From NCBI RefSeq assembly GCF_000003195.3, contig NC_012878.2:10466386-10530385 (forward strand): a stretch of DNA of 64,000 bases, given 5' to 3'. Position 1 is the stretch's first letter. Each line of letters starts with the position of its first letter. Below the pieces are notes generated by a model. The model was not told where the DNA came from. It was given only the letters and a program-made list of their open reading frames with translations, and did no database searches. Source of the DNA: Sorghum bicolor. Taxonomy: Eukaryota; Streptophyta; Magnoliopsida; Poales; Poaceae. Of this stretch, positions 48,508 to 60,294 are shown piece after piece. The position numbers and the translations under genes are program-made.

Positions 48508-51500
48508 TTAAAACTCCTCATCAGAACCGACTGCTTGGATCGGTGGAATTTCATAATCGGCAACTTTGAGGAAATCCTTCTCCCAAACCTCTCCTGAGAT
48601 GCACCTGGTCCTTTCATAGGTATCTGCTTCTACCGATGCGATGACATAAGAAGAATCTCCTGGGACAATCTCAATCTTGTCACCTACCCATTGAACCAAG
48701 CACTGATGCATTGTAGACGGGATACAATAGTTAGCATGAATCCTATCTCTTCCCAACAGCAGATTGTAAGCACCTTTTCCACTGATGACGAAGAAAGTTA
48801 TCGGCAAGGTTTTGCTGCCGATAGTCAACTCGACACATATTGCTCCCTTGACCGGAGACACATTTCCTTCAAAGTCCTTTAACATCATATCGATCTTGGT
48901 CAAATCTTGATCCCCTCTCCCAAGCTTCCAATAGACTGCATACGGCATAATGTTGATAGCAGCCCCACCGTCAATAAGTATCTTAGTCATCGGCTGCCCA
49001 TCAACTCTTCCTTTGACGAATAGAGCCTTAAGATGCTGCCTTTCATTGTCGGCAGGCTTTTCAAAGATAGCCATCATCGGATCCAGAGCCAACTGAGCTA
49101 TCTGGTCGGAAAAATCTAGCTCCTCATCATCACTGGATGGCGCAAGAAACTCCATCGGCAACATAAATACCATGTTAACATCTGCCGATGGCCCTTTTCC
49201 CTTGGGATCCGGTTGCTGCTGATCTCCAGATTTGCCAGAATTCTCTCCTTTGCTCAAGTCTTCTCGCCTCTCGTGCTGCAGCCTTCTTTTCTGTGTCCTA
49301 GTCAATCTCTCTGGACACCACGGAGAAAGTTATGGCTGCCTCACCGATGGGCGACGACTTTCCCTTGACTCCACTCGATAGGTGTTAGCATCCCTGTAAA
49401 ATATGAACTCATCGGGAACTCGAGCATTTGCCATTTCCTCAAGCTCCTCTTGGTTCCTGGGAAAGTATCCAACACGGTCACCAAGTCTATCATGCACACT
49501 GAGCCTGCCCCCCAGCCGATCATGAACTGAGGCTCTTCCCCTAATCGGCTCATTAAATCGCCGATCATCGTTCTTATACTGCCGATTAGGTCTATCATAC
49601 CGATCATAACCATTGCATTTAGGGCAGTCCCTAACAGTGGGCAACTTGATGTTCTGTTCCCAACAGTGGATAAAGAACGGGCAATTCCAGTGATCCTTAT
49701 GCCGATTCCACTCCTGTCGGCGTCTTTCTTCTTCCCGACGGTGATCCTCCTGTTGGCGCCGATACTGCTCTTCACGTTGCTGCCAAGTCTCCAAATGCCT
49801 TCTATGAGTTATCACAATGCCAGATCGAAGAGGCCTTCCTGAGCTAGTTCCTTCCTAGATTAAACCCTTTCCTTTAGCATCGGCAGCAGTAATCTGATGC
49901 TGAGGATCCACCGATGCACTTCTTTCAGCTGCTTCTAACGTCAACACCTTGGTCTTTCCCTTAGCATCCAACATATTTGTTGGGAAAGGATGCTGATTGA
50001 TCTTCATCGGCTTTTGAGCTTTAGAATTATCAAACTTGATCCTCCCAGACTCTATAGCCGATTGCAGCTGCTGCGTGAAAACCTTGCATTCATTTGTACT
50101 ATGGGATGTTGCATTATGCCACTTGCAGTACTTCATCTTCTTTAATTCTTCAGTCGATGGAATCACATGATTGGGCGATAATTTGATTTGCCCTTCCTAA
50201 AGTAGAAAGTCAAATATTCTATCAGCCTTGGTGATGTCAAATGCAAATTTTTCTGGCTCTTTATGCCCAAAAGGGCAAGACATCGGCTTCTTATTTTTCA
50301 CCTATTCTGCCAAGCCGATGACTGGTTCCTCATCAGAGTCTGAGCTTGCTGCTTCATCAACAAATGACACCTTTTTATTCCACTCATCTCTGTTAGCAGC
50401 TTCCCCGCACTGGATGATGAACCTATTGACATGCTCCATAGTTGATGTATCATCCTGTCTAGAAAACTTAGTAAAATCTGGTACCTTGTACCGATTTGGA
50501 AGTGGTATTAAATCATATGCAGGAGGATACGGTGTCTGATAAGAGTAAGTGTTGACTTTGGGTTTTATCCCAAATTGGTCTCTCATTACTTCAGCTATCT
50601 TATCGGCCCAATAAGCATTGGCATCTTGCCGATGAGGCGGTTGTGGATCTGGCACCTGCTGATATGCTTCCACGTGTCTCTGAGGTGCATGATCTGCATG
50701 GAGCATCGGGTTAATCATCTGACCTCCAATCTGCTGACCAAGATTCATCGGCTGATTGACCAACCCTTGATTCTGAAATCCAGGTTGGATTTGACCTTGT
50801 TGAAACCCTACAGCCTGATGATTCTGCTGAGGCATCTGTGGAAAAACTAACTGCCCTGTCCGGCCACTATTAGGGTTCATCAGCATAGGCCCTGCTGATG
50901 ACTGGTAGTTGGGCATCATCATCGAATTGACATACCCTAGTTGCGTCATAAACCTCTGCTGCGTCAGCATTGAATCTGCAGATGTGTTAGGCATCTGGAA
51001 TGTTGGAACTTGAGAATTCCCAGTGGTCTTGCAGTAGTAGTTGTAGTATACTGGGGACTCTGATTCATCAGCGGATTTGAAGGTGCCGATGCCATAGGAG
51101 CCTTGCCTATCAAGTCAGCCACTTGAGATGTTCCAGGAGTCTTTGCCATCAAATCTGGGGGCATACCATAACCCCACCAGTTGGGAGGAACAGAACCTGA
51201 CATTGCCGATGCCAATAGATCTATAGCAAGCTTGATTAACTCGTCTGATGTTGATGGATTGGTCGTCATTGGTGTAGATTGCGCATTAGTGATCCCTAAT
51301 GTGCTTGGAGGAGAAGTAACTTCTGTACCCGCAATGGCTGCAGTAGCCGATGGAGCCGTGACCAATGATGACCCTGGCTGATGATAGGCAGGACCCACAT
51401 AATTTGGTGGCAATTGCCCTTCCTTGAAAGTTCTAGCCACCGCATTGAAAACCGTGTTGGACAGCACACCAGCTTGATTGATCAAAGCATGATTAATGGC

Positions 51501-51731
51501 ACTGTCAACCATGTCTTGAAGTTTACCAGAATTGGCTTCAAAAGTAATCTGCCAAGGTGCCGGCAACGCTTCCTTTTGGATCACCTCGCCACTCCTGTTG
51601 ATACTGAAGGATTTCAAGCATTGCTGCTTGTACTCCTCCATGGCTTTTGCCATAGCTCGCTTCTGCTCATCTCTGAGATTGGCCTCCGTCACCGGGATAA
51701 TGTTCTCCAAGTTGAAATCGGTGTTCGACAT
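48508..51731 (-). pseudogene. Element B gag-protease, capsid core missing
   Basis: On the minus strand gag starts at ATG 51731 (MSNTDFNLENIIPVTEANLR). It changes frame near 51000 and continues as a Gln/Pro-rich region. The text KFSRQDDTSTMEHVNRFIIQ, where the capsid core should begin, runs within about 20 residues into KKVSFVDEAASSDSDEE, which lies well downstream of the core in related elements. The Retrotrans_gag core seems deleted near 50380. A CKWHNATSHSTNEC metal-binding motif (50130) and Arg/Glu-rich stretches follow. The protease (ILIDGGAAINIMP near 48990) has the DGGA loop normal for Tat elements. Stops occur near 50302, 49855 and 49330. Not functional. Confidence 0.85.
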
Positions 51732-51778
51732 GTTGATCTTGATCTTGAATATGGTCCCACTGGCCGTGTCAAAATATG

Positions 51779-52505
51779 TGTTGGTGCAAAATCTGGTCTG
51801 CAAACACAAAGGGCTAATATCCGATTCAAACGTTAAGGCGTGCCAGCCGATTTGACCTTACAATCGACAAAGGTGGTAACTCGAACACTTTGGTCCCGAC
51901 AACAGCGATGCGCCCGGATGTCACGGCCAAGAGGTGCTCACGTGGAACTTGAGAACACGCCGAGCTTAAGTCGACGAATTCCTAAGAACTCGTAGTAAAA
52001 AGGAAAATATGACGAAATTGTCGAAAAGTAGATGCTGGAATATGAGTAAAAACTTGTGTTTGATTGATTGATAGATGTCTCATTACATTGCCCTAGGGTC
52101 TACATTTATACCATGTCCAAAGAGCTACAACCAGACACGACTAGGACTCAAATTCCAAATTAAACGGAAACCGTATACAAAACAAATTCTAATAACTAAG
52201 GAAAACATTAAACTAGCCCCCGTAACTGATCGGGACACTGCCACTAATCAATCGGCAACTTCCATGCTTTCCTCCAGAGTCATCGGCAGACTACCTGTTA
52301 TAGCCATCGGCAAATACTGGCACTGGTCATTGGCATGAATATACCATCACTTCTAGACTTGGTCATATTCGGTTGTCTCCCCATCGGCAACCACCTTCAT
52401 TGGCAACCTCCCTACAGACTGGTCACCACTACTCCATCTGCCGATCTACATCTCATTAACTCCACATGCGTATCAAAAGATACGTGTCCAAAAACGGTGT
52501 CAACA
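51779..52505 (-). repeat. Element B 5' LTR
   Basis: This 727-bp copy pairs with 14063-14789. Differences are mostly transitions, several at CG sites. The region between it and the gag start (51732-51778) should hold the primer site; I could not match it with confidence to a tRNA. Confidence 0.93.
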
Positions 52506-52510
52506 GGATC

Positions 52511-54324
52511 ACAGCAGACGCCATCTAACTTCGCCTATTCCCATTCACTTTGCTTGGGATAGCGAAGCAATGGTTCTATGCTCAGCCCAAAGATGTTAAC
52601 ACATGGACAAGGTGTGCCAGTGCATTCCTCACAAAGTTCTTTCCAATGGGCAAGACCTCTGCCCTGAGGACCAGAATTTCGAGCTTTCAGCAGAAGTCAG
52701 ATGGGACCATTCTCGAAGCATGGGAATGTCTATAGGAGTACATCCTAGACTGCCCACATCACAGAATCAAGGAATGGCACCTACTCTAAGAGTTTCTACC
52801 ACGGGTTGTCCCCAGTAGCCCGAAGTCACCTTGATGCTTCTGCAAGAGGATCGTTCATCTCCCTCAACGTCACGCAAGCCAGGAATCTCATTGAGAACAT
52901 CGTGACGAACCAAGAGTGGACAGGAGAACGACCTCAACCTAAGAAAGGAGGCACACATTATGTGGACGAAGTGAATGCCATCCCCCAAAAGATGGAACTC
53001 TTGATGAAGAAGTTGGATGAACGAGCTAACTTCACGATGGATCGAGAGGCCATCCAACAACAAATCTCTGCATGTAACCAAAACATAAAGCAGAGCACAA
53101 AACACGAAGTTGCTTATGCCATCAACAACTTACGACCTCAGAAAGGAGGGACTACCTCGCGTTTCAAGAGCCAAGGTAACACAAAATCAAGTTCGCCTTC
53201 GCTTAGAAAGCTTGTCATGAGCCAGGCTAAAGTTAACGAAAATATCAATAATAAATTGCTAGCTCATGAAAAGATCCTTAAAATAATTTCTACTAAAATG
53301 AAGTCTTTTGCTACGTCTGTTAAGGATGAGCTATATTTTATCAAAATGCTCGAATCTCAGATTAAAATGGTTGCATCCTTTATTCCGTCTCCTATCAAAT
53401 CTTGCAATTCTCTGAATGTTGTGGCCATGAGAGGGGGTAAGACCACTCGTGATCCACCATATCCTAACATGACCAGGAAGCCAGCAAGAAAGGACAAGGA
53501 AGAAGAAGAAGAAGAAGAGAAAGAGGACAAAGAAGAACTCCCATCCACGCAGGAAAAAGCCACGTTCTATGGGAAGATAGCGCCGCATGATTTCTATGAC
53601 ACCTACTTGTCGCTACCCTTTCCAAGAACAAAGAAGTAAACGGCCGATGAACAGTTCAAAAAATTTGTTGAGGTAATTCATCAATTATTTGTCAACATTC
53701 TGCTACTTGATGCAATGCAGGTCCCAACCTACGCCAAGTACCTCAAATACATCCTCAACAACAAGCGCCCGCTACCCACTACTGAGGTAATTAAACTAAC
53801 GGAAGAATGTAGTGCTGCATTGCTAAACTATCCGCCGGAAAAGAAGAAGGACCCTGGATGTCTGACCATCGACTGCTCCATCGGGACACAACACTTCGAT
53901 CATGCACTGTGTGACTTGGGTGCAAGCGTCAGTGTCATGCCAAAGGTCATTTATGATCAACTAACTCATGCTACCTTGTACCCCACATCAATCTATTTGC
54001 AGCTGGTAGATCAGTCAATCCGCCACCTAGCGGGGATTGCTGAAAACATACAAGTTAAGGAATTTTGTCGTCCCCGTGGATTTCGTGGTACTCAACATGG
54101 ACGTAGACAAGAAAATACCACTTATCCTCGAATGACCATTCCTCAGTACCACCAATGCAAATATTGATGTCGGAGCCGGAGAGATCGAATTCACCATCAA
54201 CGGGACCCAGGAGAAATTCAACTTCAAGCCCAAGCTTGAACAATGCTCACTCATCTTGGTCACTGAAGTGGCACCCACACTCATCATGACAAGAATTAAG
54301 AAGAAACAAGGTCCAGTACCATGA
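52511..54324 (+). pseudogene. Element E gag (C-terminal part) and Athila-type protease
   Basis: This continues the gag split at 14062, directly after the GGATC target copy. Capsid text (GIAKQWFYAQPKDVNTW, SFQQKSDGTILEAWE) is followed by ARGSFISLNVTQARNLIENI and a long basic/acidic C-part. The protease near 53870-54290 has CDLGASVSVMP, the DLGA active loop of Athila elements, and GEIEFTINGTQEKF. Breaks include a stop inside the first codons after the junction, TAG at 52733-52735, a one-base shift near 52795, TAA at 53637-53639 and a shift near 54060. It ends without any reverse transcriptase. Confidence 0.87.
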
Positions 54325-55390
54325 GTGAACCCAAAAAGGATATGGAAGAAGAAAGTAACTCAACCATCAAAACCTCCAGGCAAAAATTATAAAATATTTC
54401 AACGAGGGAGTCCTGTCGAAAGGACTTGAGGGAAAATTCTTCCATCTAGGTAAGTACACTCATACTTTTAATTTATTTATTTATTAGTATTTATTTCTGT
54501 CTTTTATTTCTACCAATTTAATTCCTAAATAATAAATAGTATAAAATAATAAGTCTTCTGGGACGAGGCAGACACCTGGAGGGCCCCAGGTAGGGATCGG
54601 CCGATCCCTGTCTCGAGGGCCCCACCTGTCAGCCTGTACCCCCTGCACTATTGAGCACTCACTGACATAGCCCATCAGACAGGAGCATGCATTGCTCCCT
54701 CTTTTCCCTACCTATTCCACTTACCACAGAAACCAAGGGAAGATTCCCTGTGCAACCTCGAAAGTTGAAAAAGCTGATGCTCCACTAGATAGGATTCTTA
54801 ATCCTATGCACATCGTGCGAGGACACACTAGGAGAGGTGGCAGGGAGGGGATCGGCCGATCCCCCTCCTGGCCCCTTTTCTTGCTCTGTGTCTCCCACCC
54901 AGTAGACACAGGAGTGCCATACATGTTGCACCTAAAAAAGTCTAAAAGGCAAAGAATCTTTGATCCATCACTTGAAACCCAAAGATGCTTCTCACTTTTA
55001 TGACACTTTTTAGAAGTGCACATCAGCCAAAACACAAAGAGGTACATGCCACCATGCTTATGACACACTTTTAACATGTCCACACCTTTTGTCATTTCAA
55101 CTTTCCGCTTTCACAAAAACACTAGGTAGGGAATCTCTGACAAAGTGCTGCACTCTTTACCAAAATCAGATCCTTGCTTTATGAGACACATGATGACACA
55201 AAGTGAAAGAGGAAAATCCCTATCCAAGGGCTCGGCCGATCTCCTTAGTGGGGGACATCTGAAAACCTTTTAGTCCTCCATGCCAGATTCCTCACACAAA
55301 GTTTAATGCCACTCAAAATTTCAAATTTTTTCAAAGGGAGAGGCTCGGCCGAGACCCCTCCTTGAGCTTTTCCACTCGCCCTCTTCACTC
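54325..55390. other. Noncoding interior of E with GATCGGCCGATC palindromes
   Basis: No gene is seen. Four palindromic sites lie at 54600/54601, 54855/54856, 55235/55236 and 55348/55349 (centres), the last two weaker. The first two are 255 bp apart, nearly the same spacing as the pair in the LTR (253 bp). TAGGTAAGTAC near 54450 looks like a splice donor following protease. Confidence 0.7.
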
Positions 55391-55398
55391 TATAAATA
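55391..55398 (+). promoter_or_regulatory. Internal TATA box upstream of ATHILA ORF1-like gene
   Basis: TATAAATA followed by CCTCCCTTGGGAGAGC lies about 255 bp before the ATG at 55647. It resembles the LTR promoters of E and G and suggests separate transcription of the downstream gene. Inferred from sequence only. Confidence 0.5.
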
Positions 55399-55646
55399 CC
55401 TCCCTTGGGAGAGCTCCTTCATCAACACAAGCATTTAGAATCACTTTGAGCTTCACACACCCTTCTCCCTTCTCTAGTGCAAGTGCCTTCTCAAGTCTAG
55501 TAGAGTAGTAGTCATCCAAGAGAAAACCCAAAAATATTTTCTAGTTCATCCTAGTCCGATCGAAGCCACCACGAGAAGGTAGCGGGGGAGTGGGTTAAGC
55601 TAACATCTCTTTTGTGAAGTGGTGTTGTTGTTTTCCCCATTCAGGA

Positions 55647-56599
55647 ATGAAGAAGCTATTCAAGAGCGCGGCAAGCAAACTACGTGACAAGATTAGTTTG
55701 AGCTCATCCTCATCAAGGTCCACATGCCAATCCGAGGGTGTCCCCTCTATCTCCATGGAGGAGGTGGGAGAGCAAGAACATGGGGGTGGTGCACATTAAG
55801 AGGAGGTGAATGAGAAGTCGCAGCCCCTCAGGACGCAAGATGTGGAGACTGCCTTTGGCTCAACCTTGACGAGATGGGCACGCTCAACCAACTCCGCAAC
55901 TGCACTTTCGTGCACACAAAGGTAATCGATCCCGAGCTCCTCCATCACACAGGTATGGATGAGGAGTTCCCTGAAGTTTTTAATGCACTTGGGTAGAATA
56001 ACTTTTGGGATATCTCGCATTACCCTGGTAGTAGAGTCCTCACCCTTGAGTTTTTGAGCACCGTAGTAACCAATGATTTTTGCATCTATTTTCACTTACG
56101 GGGTCGGGAGTTCAATTTCTCTTGGGATGAGTTTGCTCATTTCCTTGGCTTTGTTAATTGCACTACCAAGGTTGTGCTAGCCACTAAAAATTGTGACAAG
56201 AAAGAGTTGTGGTGTGAAATGTGTGGGAGGAATTACCCAGGGAAAGAACAACCTCGCACTAGCCATATTTGTCATCCTACCCTGCGCTTTTTGCACATTT
56301 GGATTGGTATTACTTTGTTCCCTAGGAAAGACAATATATTTGTGAGGGAAATAGACACTACCATCCTTTATGCCATGATTCACTGTATCCGCATAGCCTC
56401 GGTTAATGCTTTAGTGCATCATTGGAAATCATTTGCTAAGAGGGGTTTGATTGAATTTACTTCCTTGATCACAAAGTTGTGTGCAAGTTGCAATTTGCTT
56501 GATGAGAACATTCCTTACATACCTTCTGCTAGAACTGTGCTAGGCAAAAAGATCTCCTTTAGTTATATGTCATGCATGTGCACCTTTTCCTGGAAATGA
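55647..56599 (+). pseudogene. ATHILA ORF1-like gene of element E, broken
   Basis: The start is ATG 55647 (MKKLFKSAASKLRDKISLSS), preceded by CCCCATTCAG, an acceptor-like sequence. A Ser-rich N-part leads, after a frame change near 55850, into a conserved region containing CTFVHTKVIDPELLHHTG and then LTLEFLSTVVTND, REFNFSWDEFAHFLGF and IGITLFPRKDN, which resemble the ATHILA ORF-1 family found downstream of gag-pol in Athila elements. A TAG lies near 55994. The last 180 residues (56054-56599) are open. The function of this family is unknown; the placement after gag-protease is normal for Athila except that pol is absent. Confidence 0.68.
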
Positions 56600-57142
56600 T
56601 GAGTAGTTGCTTGTTTGTAGTTCTCTAGTACCTAGTTTTCAACTTAGTATTTCCCTTAAGTATGAATCACTTGGCTACCATGAAACCACCATGAACTTGA
56701 ACACTCTAGTGGGACGCAAATGCTAAAACTAAGTCTAAGTTGTTCTAAGATATGAGATGGTAAGATAAGAGCTGCTATAATATCATTCTGATCATGTATG
56801 ACTACTAGAGTTTTTATTTCTTAAAATGATCAAAACCTTAATTGTTCCTCAATGGTATTGAAATTTCCTACCACAGCCAAATACACATATTTTTTTGGAA
56901 GCCTTCTACATAAGCTACTGCTTCATAGTGAGTCAAGTTAAGTCTTCTAGAACCTGTGTTAAGGGATTTGTCATGCACCTATGATCAAGATTCCACTAGC
57001 CACATATATATTGCTACTTCTACCATAGAAGTACGCCTAATCATAAACACCATGCTACTCCCACCTTGGAAGTACACATCTCCATATTCACCATCATCTT
57101 GCTACTTCTATCCTAGAAGTACGCAGCTCCATTTCCACCAGA
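56600..57142. repeat. Noncoding E interior with three CTACTTCTA/TAGAAGTA hairpins
   Basis: From 56600 to 57000 I see no feature. At 57014, 57054 and 57102 begin three diverged copies of a short inverted repeat, CTACTTCTA-NNN-TAGAAGTA, spaced 40-48 bp. The middle copy has decayed arms. They stop just before the solo LTR. Confidence 0.65.
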
Positions 57143-57984
57143 AAGGTTGAAAGGTCCTTGTTTGGTTTTGGTAATTGAGTGACAACTTAGGTGGACTAAT
57201 AGTGTTTATGTGAGATACACAGGAGATTAGTCCAAAGGTGATTATGTGATGATGGAGGAGCTCATTGCATATGAGACATGACATGGAGTCATGTGACCAA
57301 GGTGGAGAAGATCAAGATGAGGCTTGGCTTGATGGACCGGTTGCAAGAGTGAAGGGCAAGTCGGAGGCTTTGAAGCGAGGGACCGCGTGTGACGGTGAAG
57401 CTTGAGCAAGACTTGGCGCCGATGGACCGAGGCAACGGTGAAGAGCAAGTGAGGTCAAGATCGATGAACCAATACGGTCACGTGATGATATGAAGTGGAT
57501 CATATCTTTTGGTGATTGGTTGGTGCATGTGTGGCATCAACATTGGAGGAGATGGAATGGAAAGCGCAAGGCAAAGGTATAACCTAGGGCATTTCCATTT
57601 CACCGGTCATAGGTGTGTAGAGAAGTTTATGACCGGATTTAGGATAGATGGCCGTACTATCAAGAGGGGCAAACTTGTTTGCATATCGGTCATCTAGTGC
57701 CACTTGAGCGATCTAACTTTGCATACGTGTTAGGATCGAGTGGCGTGGCAAGTTGAGAGGCTAACTCCTTTGGGAAAATGTTTGTGAAAATGCTAACACA
57801 CTTGCACATGGTGTTGTACACTTGGTGGTGTTGGCACATTTGCAAAGGAGGTGGTGTTCCTAGGGTTGAGAGAGGTGGTGTCCCATGGATTCGGCGCTTT
57901 TGAGAAAAACAAGTGTATATTTTCTATTGCGCCGGTGGGAAATTTAGAGAAGTCGCGGGAGTGTTTTCTCACTGAGAAACACTC

Positions 57985-58360
57985 ACCGGACGCTGGCCTC
58001 AACGTCCGGTGAGCTTGACCCTGCTAGGGTTAAGCACCGAACGCACTCTGAGAGCGTCTGGTGGTTAGCGTCCGGTGTGAGGGGTTTTTGCAACCCTCTC
58101 TGCGCACGAGTCCGGTGAGCACCGGACCGTCCGGTGCCTAGCGTCCGGTGAGGTCGCGAGTTTGACAAACTCTCTGTGCACGAGTGCGGTGAGCACCGGA
58201 CCGTCCGGTGCCCATCGTCCGGTGGTGCTGTGCAGGCGCGCGTGCGAAGTAGCCGTTGGCAGCAACGGTCGATTTCAAACGGCTAGTGACACGTGGCCGA
58301 CGCCTGAGCACCGGACGCTGGGTGTTGAGCGTCTGGTGGCTCCTTGAGAGCGTCCGGTGC
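57985..58360. repeat. CACCGGAC/GTCCGGTG word cluster in the solo LTR
   Basis: About ten copies of CGTCCGGTG or CACCGGACG, some with one change, lie in 375 bp just upstream of the TATA box. Two are joined as the palindrome CACCGGACCGTCCGGTG near 58120 and 58194. The location suggests promoter elements. Confidence 0.75.
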
Positions 58361-58410
58361 CCACATGTTTTGCCCAGTGAAGGGGCAACGGCTAGTTTAG
58401 CCCTTGGGGC

Positions 58411-58418
58411 TATAAATA
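58411..58418 (+). promoter_or_regulatory. TATA box of solo LTR F
   Basis: TATAAATA follows the GTCCGGTG cluster by about 50 bp and precedes GAAGTGGTGGCC. It supports the plus orientation. Confidence 0.6.
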
Positions 58419-59520
58419 GAAGTGGTGGCCGGCCTTGGCTGGTGCTGAGCACCCTTGGGACTTAGTGTCCATGCTTGGGGAGTGCTAGTAAAGCCTCTAA
58501 CTCACATATGCTTGATAGTAATCATCCGATTGTGTGAGTGAGCGATTCTAGTGCGTTGCATTGAGAGATTGCATCGAGTGGCACTAGGTGTTCGTGTTGC
58601 AAGCCGGTGGTGCTTGTTACTCTTGGAGGTTGCCACCTCCTAGACGGCTTGGTGGCTTGTGACTCCGTCGAAGCACGCAAGGAGATTGTGCGGTGCTCCG
58701 GAGAAGAGATTGTGAGGGGTACGGTGCTCACCCCGCGGGGATCGCGAAGAGCAACTCTAGTTGAGCGAGACGTGAAGAGCGACAAGTGGTCTGGCCGGGT
58801 CAAGTGCTAGAGCTTGTGGTAAGCACTCCACGTGGGAGAGTGTGACTTGCGGGTCACCACTAGCAAGAGGACCGGCGGCAACCTTGGAGCTTGTCTCAAC
58901 GGGGACGTAGCTTGGTGGCAACCAAGTGAACCTCGGGAGAAAATCATCATGTCAACTTTGTTCTTCCCATTGGTTTGCAAGTCCCTAACACAAGCTTATT
59001 TTTACATTCATATACTTGTGCTTGTGAAGTTGCTCTTGTAATTAGTTAGCTTGTGTAGCTTGCTAGTTACCTTCTTGCTTGTGTAGCTAGAAGTAGTTCC
59101 CTTGCGTGACTAATTTGGTTTGTGTAACCTTGTTAGTCACATTGCTTAGTTTGTGTAGCTAAGTAATTTGCGCTCTCTAATTTGGCATTAGTTGCCTTGT
59201 TATTGAGCTTGCTAGTGAGCTTAGGCTTTGTGCGCTTTGCCTCACTAGTTTGAATAGGAGCTCCCCCAGTTTGCAAAGTACTAGTTGCATAGGTTTGTGT
59301 GACCTTGCTCCTAGAATTGGTTAGGTGACCTCTTGCTAAGGTAGCACCTTGTTTGCTTGTTTAGGATCTTTTCAAGGTGCTAGAGAACTTAGATAGAGAG
59401 GTGTAGTCTTGGCTAGACCGATAGTTTTAATTCCGCATTTGTTTCGGTTAGCCGGCGCGATAAGTTTTAGAAAGGACTATTCACCCCCCCTCTAGTCCGC
59501 CATCTCGACCCTTCAAAGGT

Positions 59521-60281
59521 GGCTCCCTACTCTTAAAAGTTAGAATTTCTCTCCAAAGTTATCAATGTGTTAGATGAGACACAAGTAAAGGCTAGCAAGT
59601 ATCAGTTTATAGACACATCCAAAGCCATCTCTCTCTCTCTTCTAAAAAAACAGAGAAAGAAGTATATGCTAGCCTCGTCTCAATAAAAGTTTAGAGAGAA
59701 AGAACTTGTCAAATAGAGGAGCAATCTAGTCCACCACCACATCTTCCATACCACACACACACACATTCACATCTTGATCTCAGAGTATGACATGTCTCTT
59801 CTTAGGTCCAATCCTTAACTAGACAAAAATCTGCAGAGTGAGTATGCTATTCCTTGCCATACCTATTATGAGCTCCATATAAAGCCTTTGTAGAACATAG
59901 GATGGTAGAAGAAAGGCAGTCATACTTTATGCCTTGGTAAGGAAACATACACTTTTGAGTGACATGAGAGTACCATTTGAGGAACATTAAGATTTCTTTT
60001 GAAAAACATTACAAAACCTCTAGTATGAAACTTGCAAAAGAGTGAGAAAAATAGTGCTCAAGTCCAACTGTTATGTCTCTCAACATCCCAAGAGAAAGGA
60101 AAGGCTAAAGGCCCCATAGAGGACTAAGGTAATATGGGTGAGTTTTAAATTGCCAAGTTCTTCATTGCTCACTTGAAATACTTTGTTGCATGCCTGGTAC
60201 TCTTGAAACATGAAGATAACAACAATTTCTGATTGACCGAGACCAAGTTCTAATTATTTTCTTGGGACAAGCAAAGGTTAA
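59521..60281. other. Noncoding 3' interior of E
   Basis: No gene is seen. Short CT-repeats (near 59628) and AC-repeats (near 59752) are present. The stretch leads to the polypurine tract. Confidence 0.6.
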
Positions 60282-60293
60282 GCTTGGGGGACC
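60282..60293 (+). other. Element E polypurine tract
   Basis: GCTTGGGGGACC sits directly before the 3' LTR start at 60295, in the normal position for plus-strand priming. Confidence 0.75.
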
Positions 60294-60294
60294 T

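Larger units (their letters stand above)
14063..52505 (-). mobile_element. Element B: Tat/Retand-like Gypsy retrotransposon with antisense gene, host of C
   Basis: Two 727-bp LTRs (TGTTGG...TCAACA on the plus strand) are flanked by perfect GGATC duplications at 14058-14062 and 52506-52510. On the minus strand the order is LTR, gag, protease, RT, RNase H, a second RNase H, integrase, LTR. On the plus strand, between integrase and the 3' LTR, lies a multi-exon plant-mobile-domain gene. Two RNase H domains and an antisense gene in this position are marks of the Tat lineage (maize Grande is a known case). After removing C it is about 12.0 kb. Its two LTRs differ by about 5 percent by hand comparison, more than C's, in keeping with its outer position in the nest. 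Confidence 0.92.
57148..59515 (+). mobile_element. Element F: solo LTR of a SIRE/Opie-like Copia element
   Basis: The LTR begins TGAAAGGTCC and ends GACCCTTCA, with perfect AAGGT duplications at 57143-57147 and 59516-59520. It is 2368 bp with no internal region, primer site or second LTR, so it is a solo LTR left by recombination. The start and end text are typical of grass SIRE-lineage Copia LTRs (Opie, Ji). A TATA box lies at 58411-58418. A cluster of CACCGGAC/GTCCGGTG words occupies 57985-58360. Open frames inside are short and none looks real. Confidence 0.9.

Noticed and set aside
52767..54287. Minus-strand frames over E's gag and protease
   Set aside because: Shadows of the plus-strand gag-protease, which has the DLGA protease loop and Athila-type text.
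56956..57150. Short regularly spaced hairpins as a CRISPR-like array
   Set aside because: Only three diverged copies with unequal 40-48 bp spacing in plant transposon DNA; no nearby cas-like genes.
57793..58810. Open frames inside the solo LTR
   Set aside because: They overlap on both strands, are driven by the CCGG-rich repeats, and match no known domain.
59620..59765. CT and AC runs as microsatellites of note
   Set aside because: Very short and ordinary for noncoding transposon DNA.
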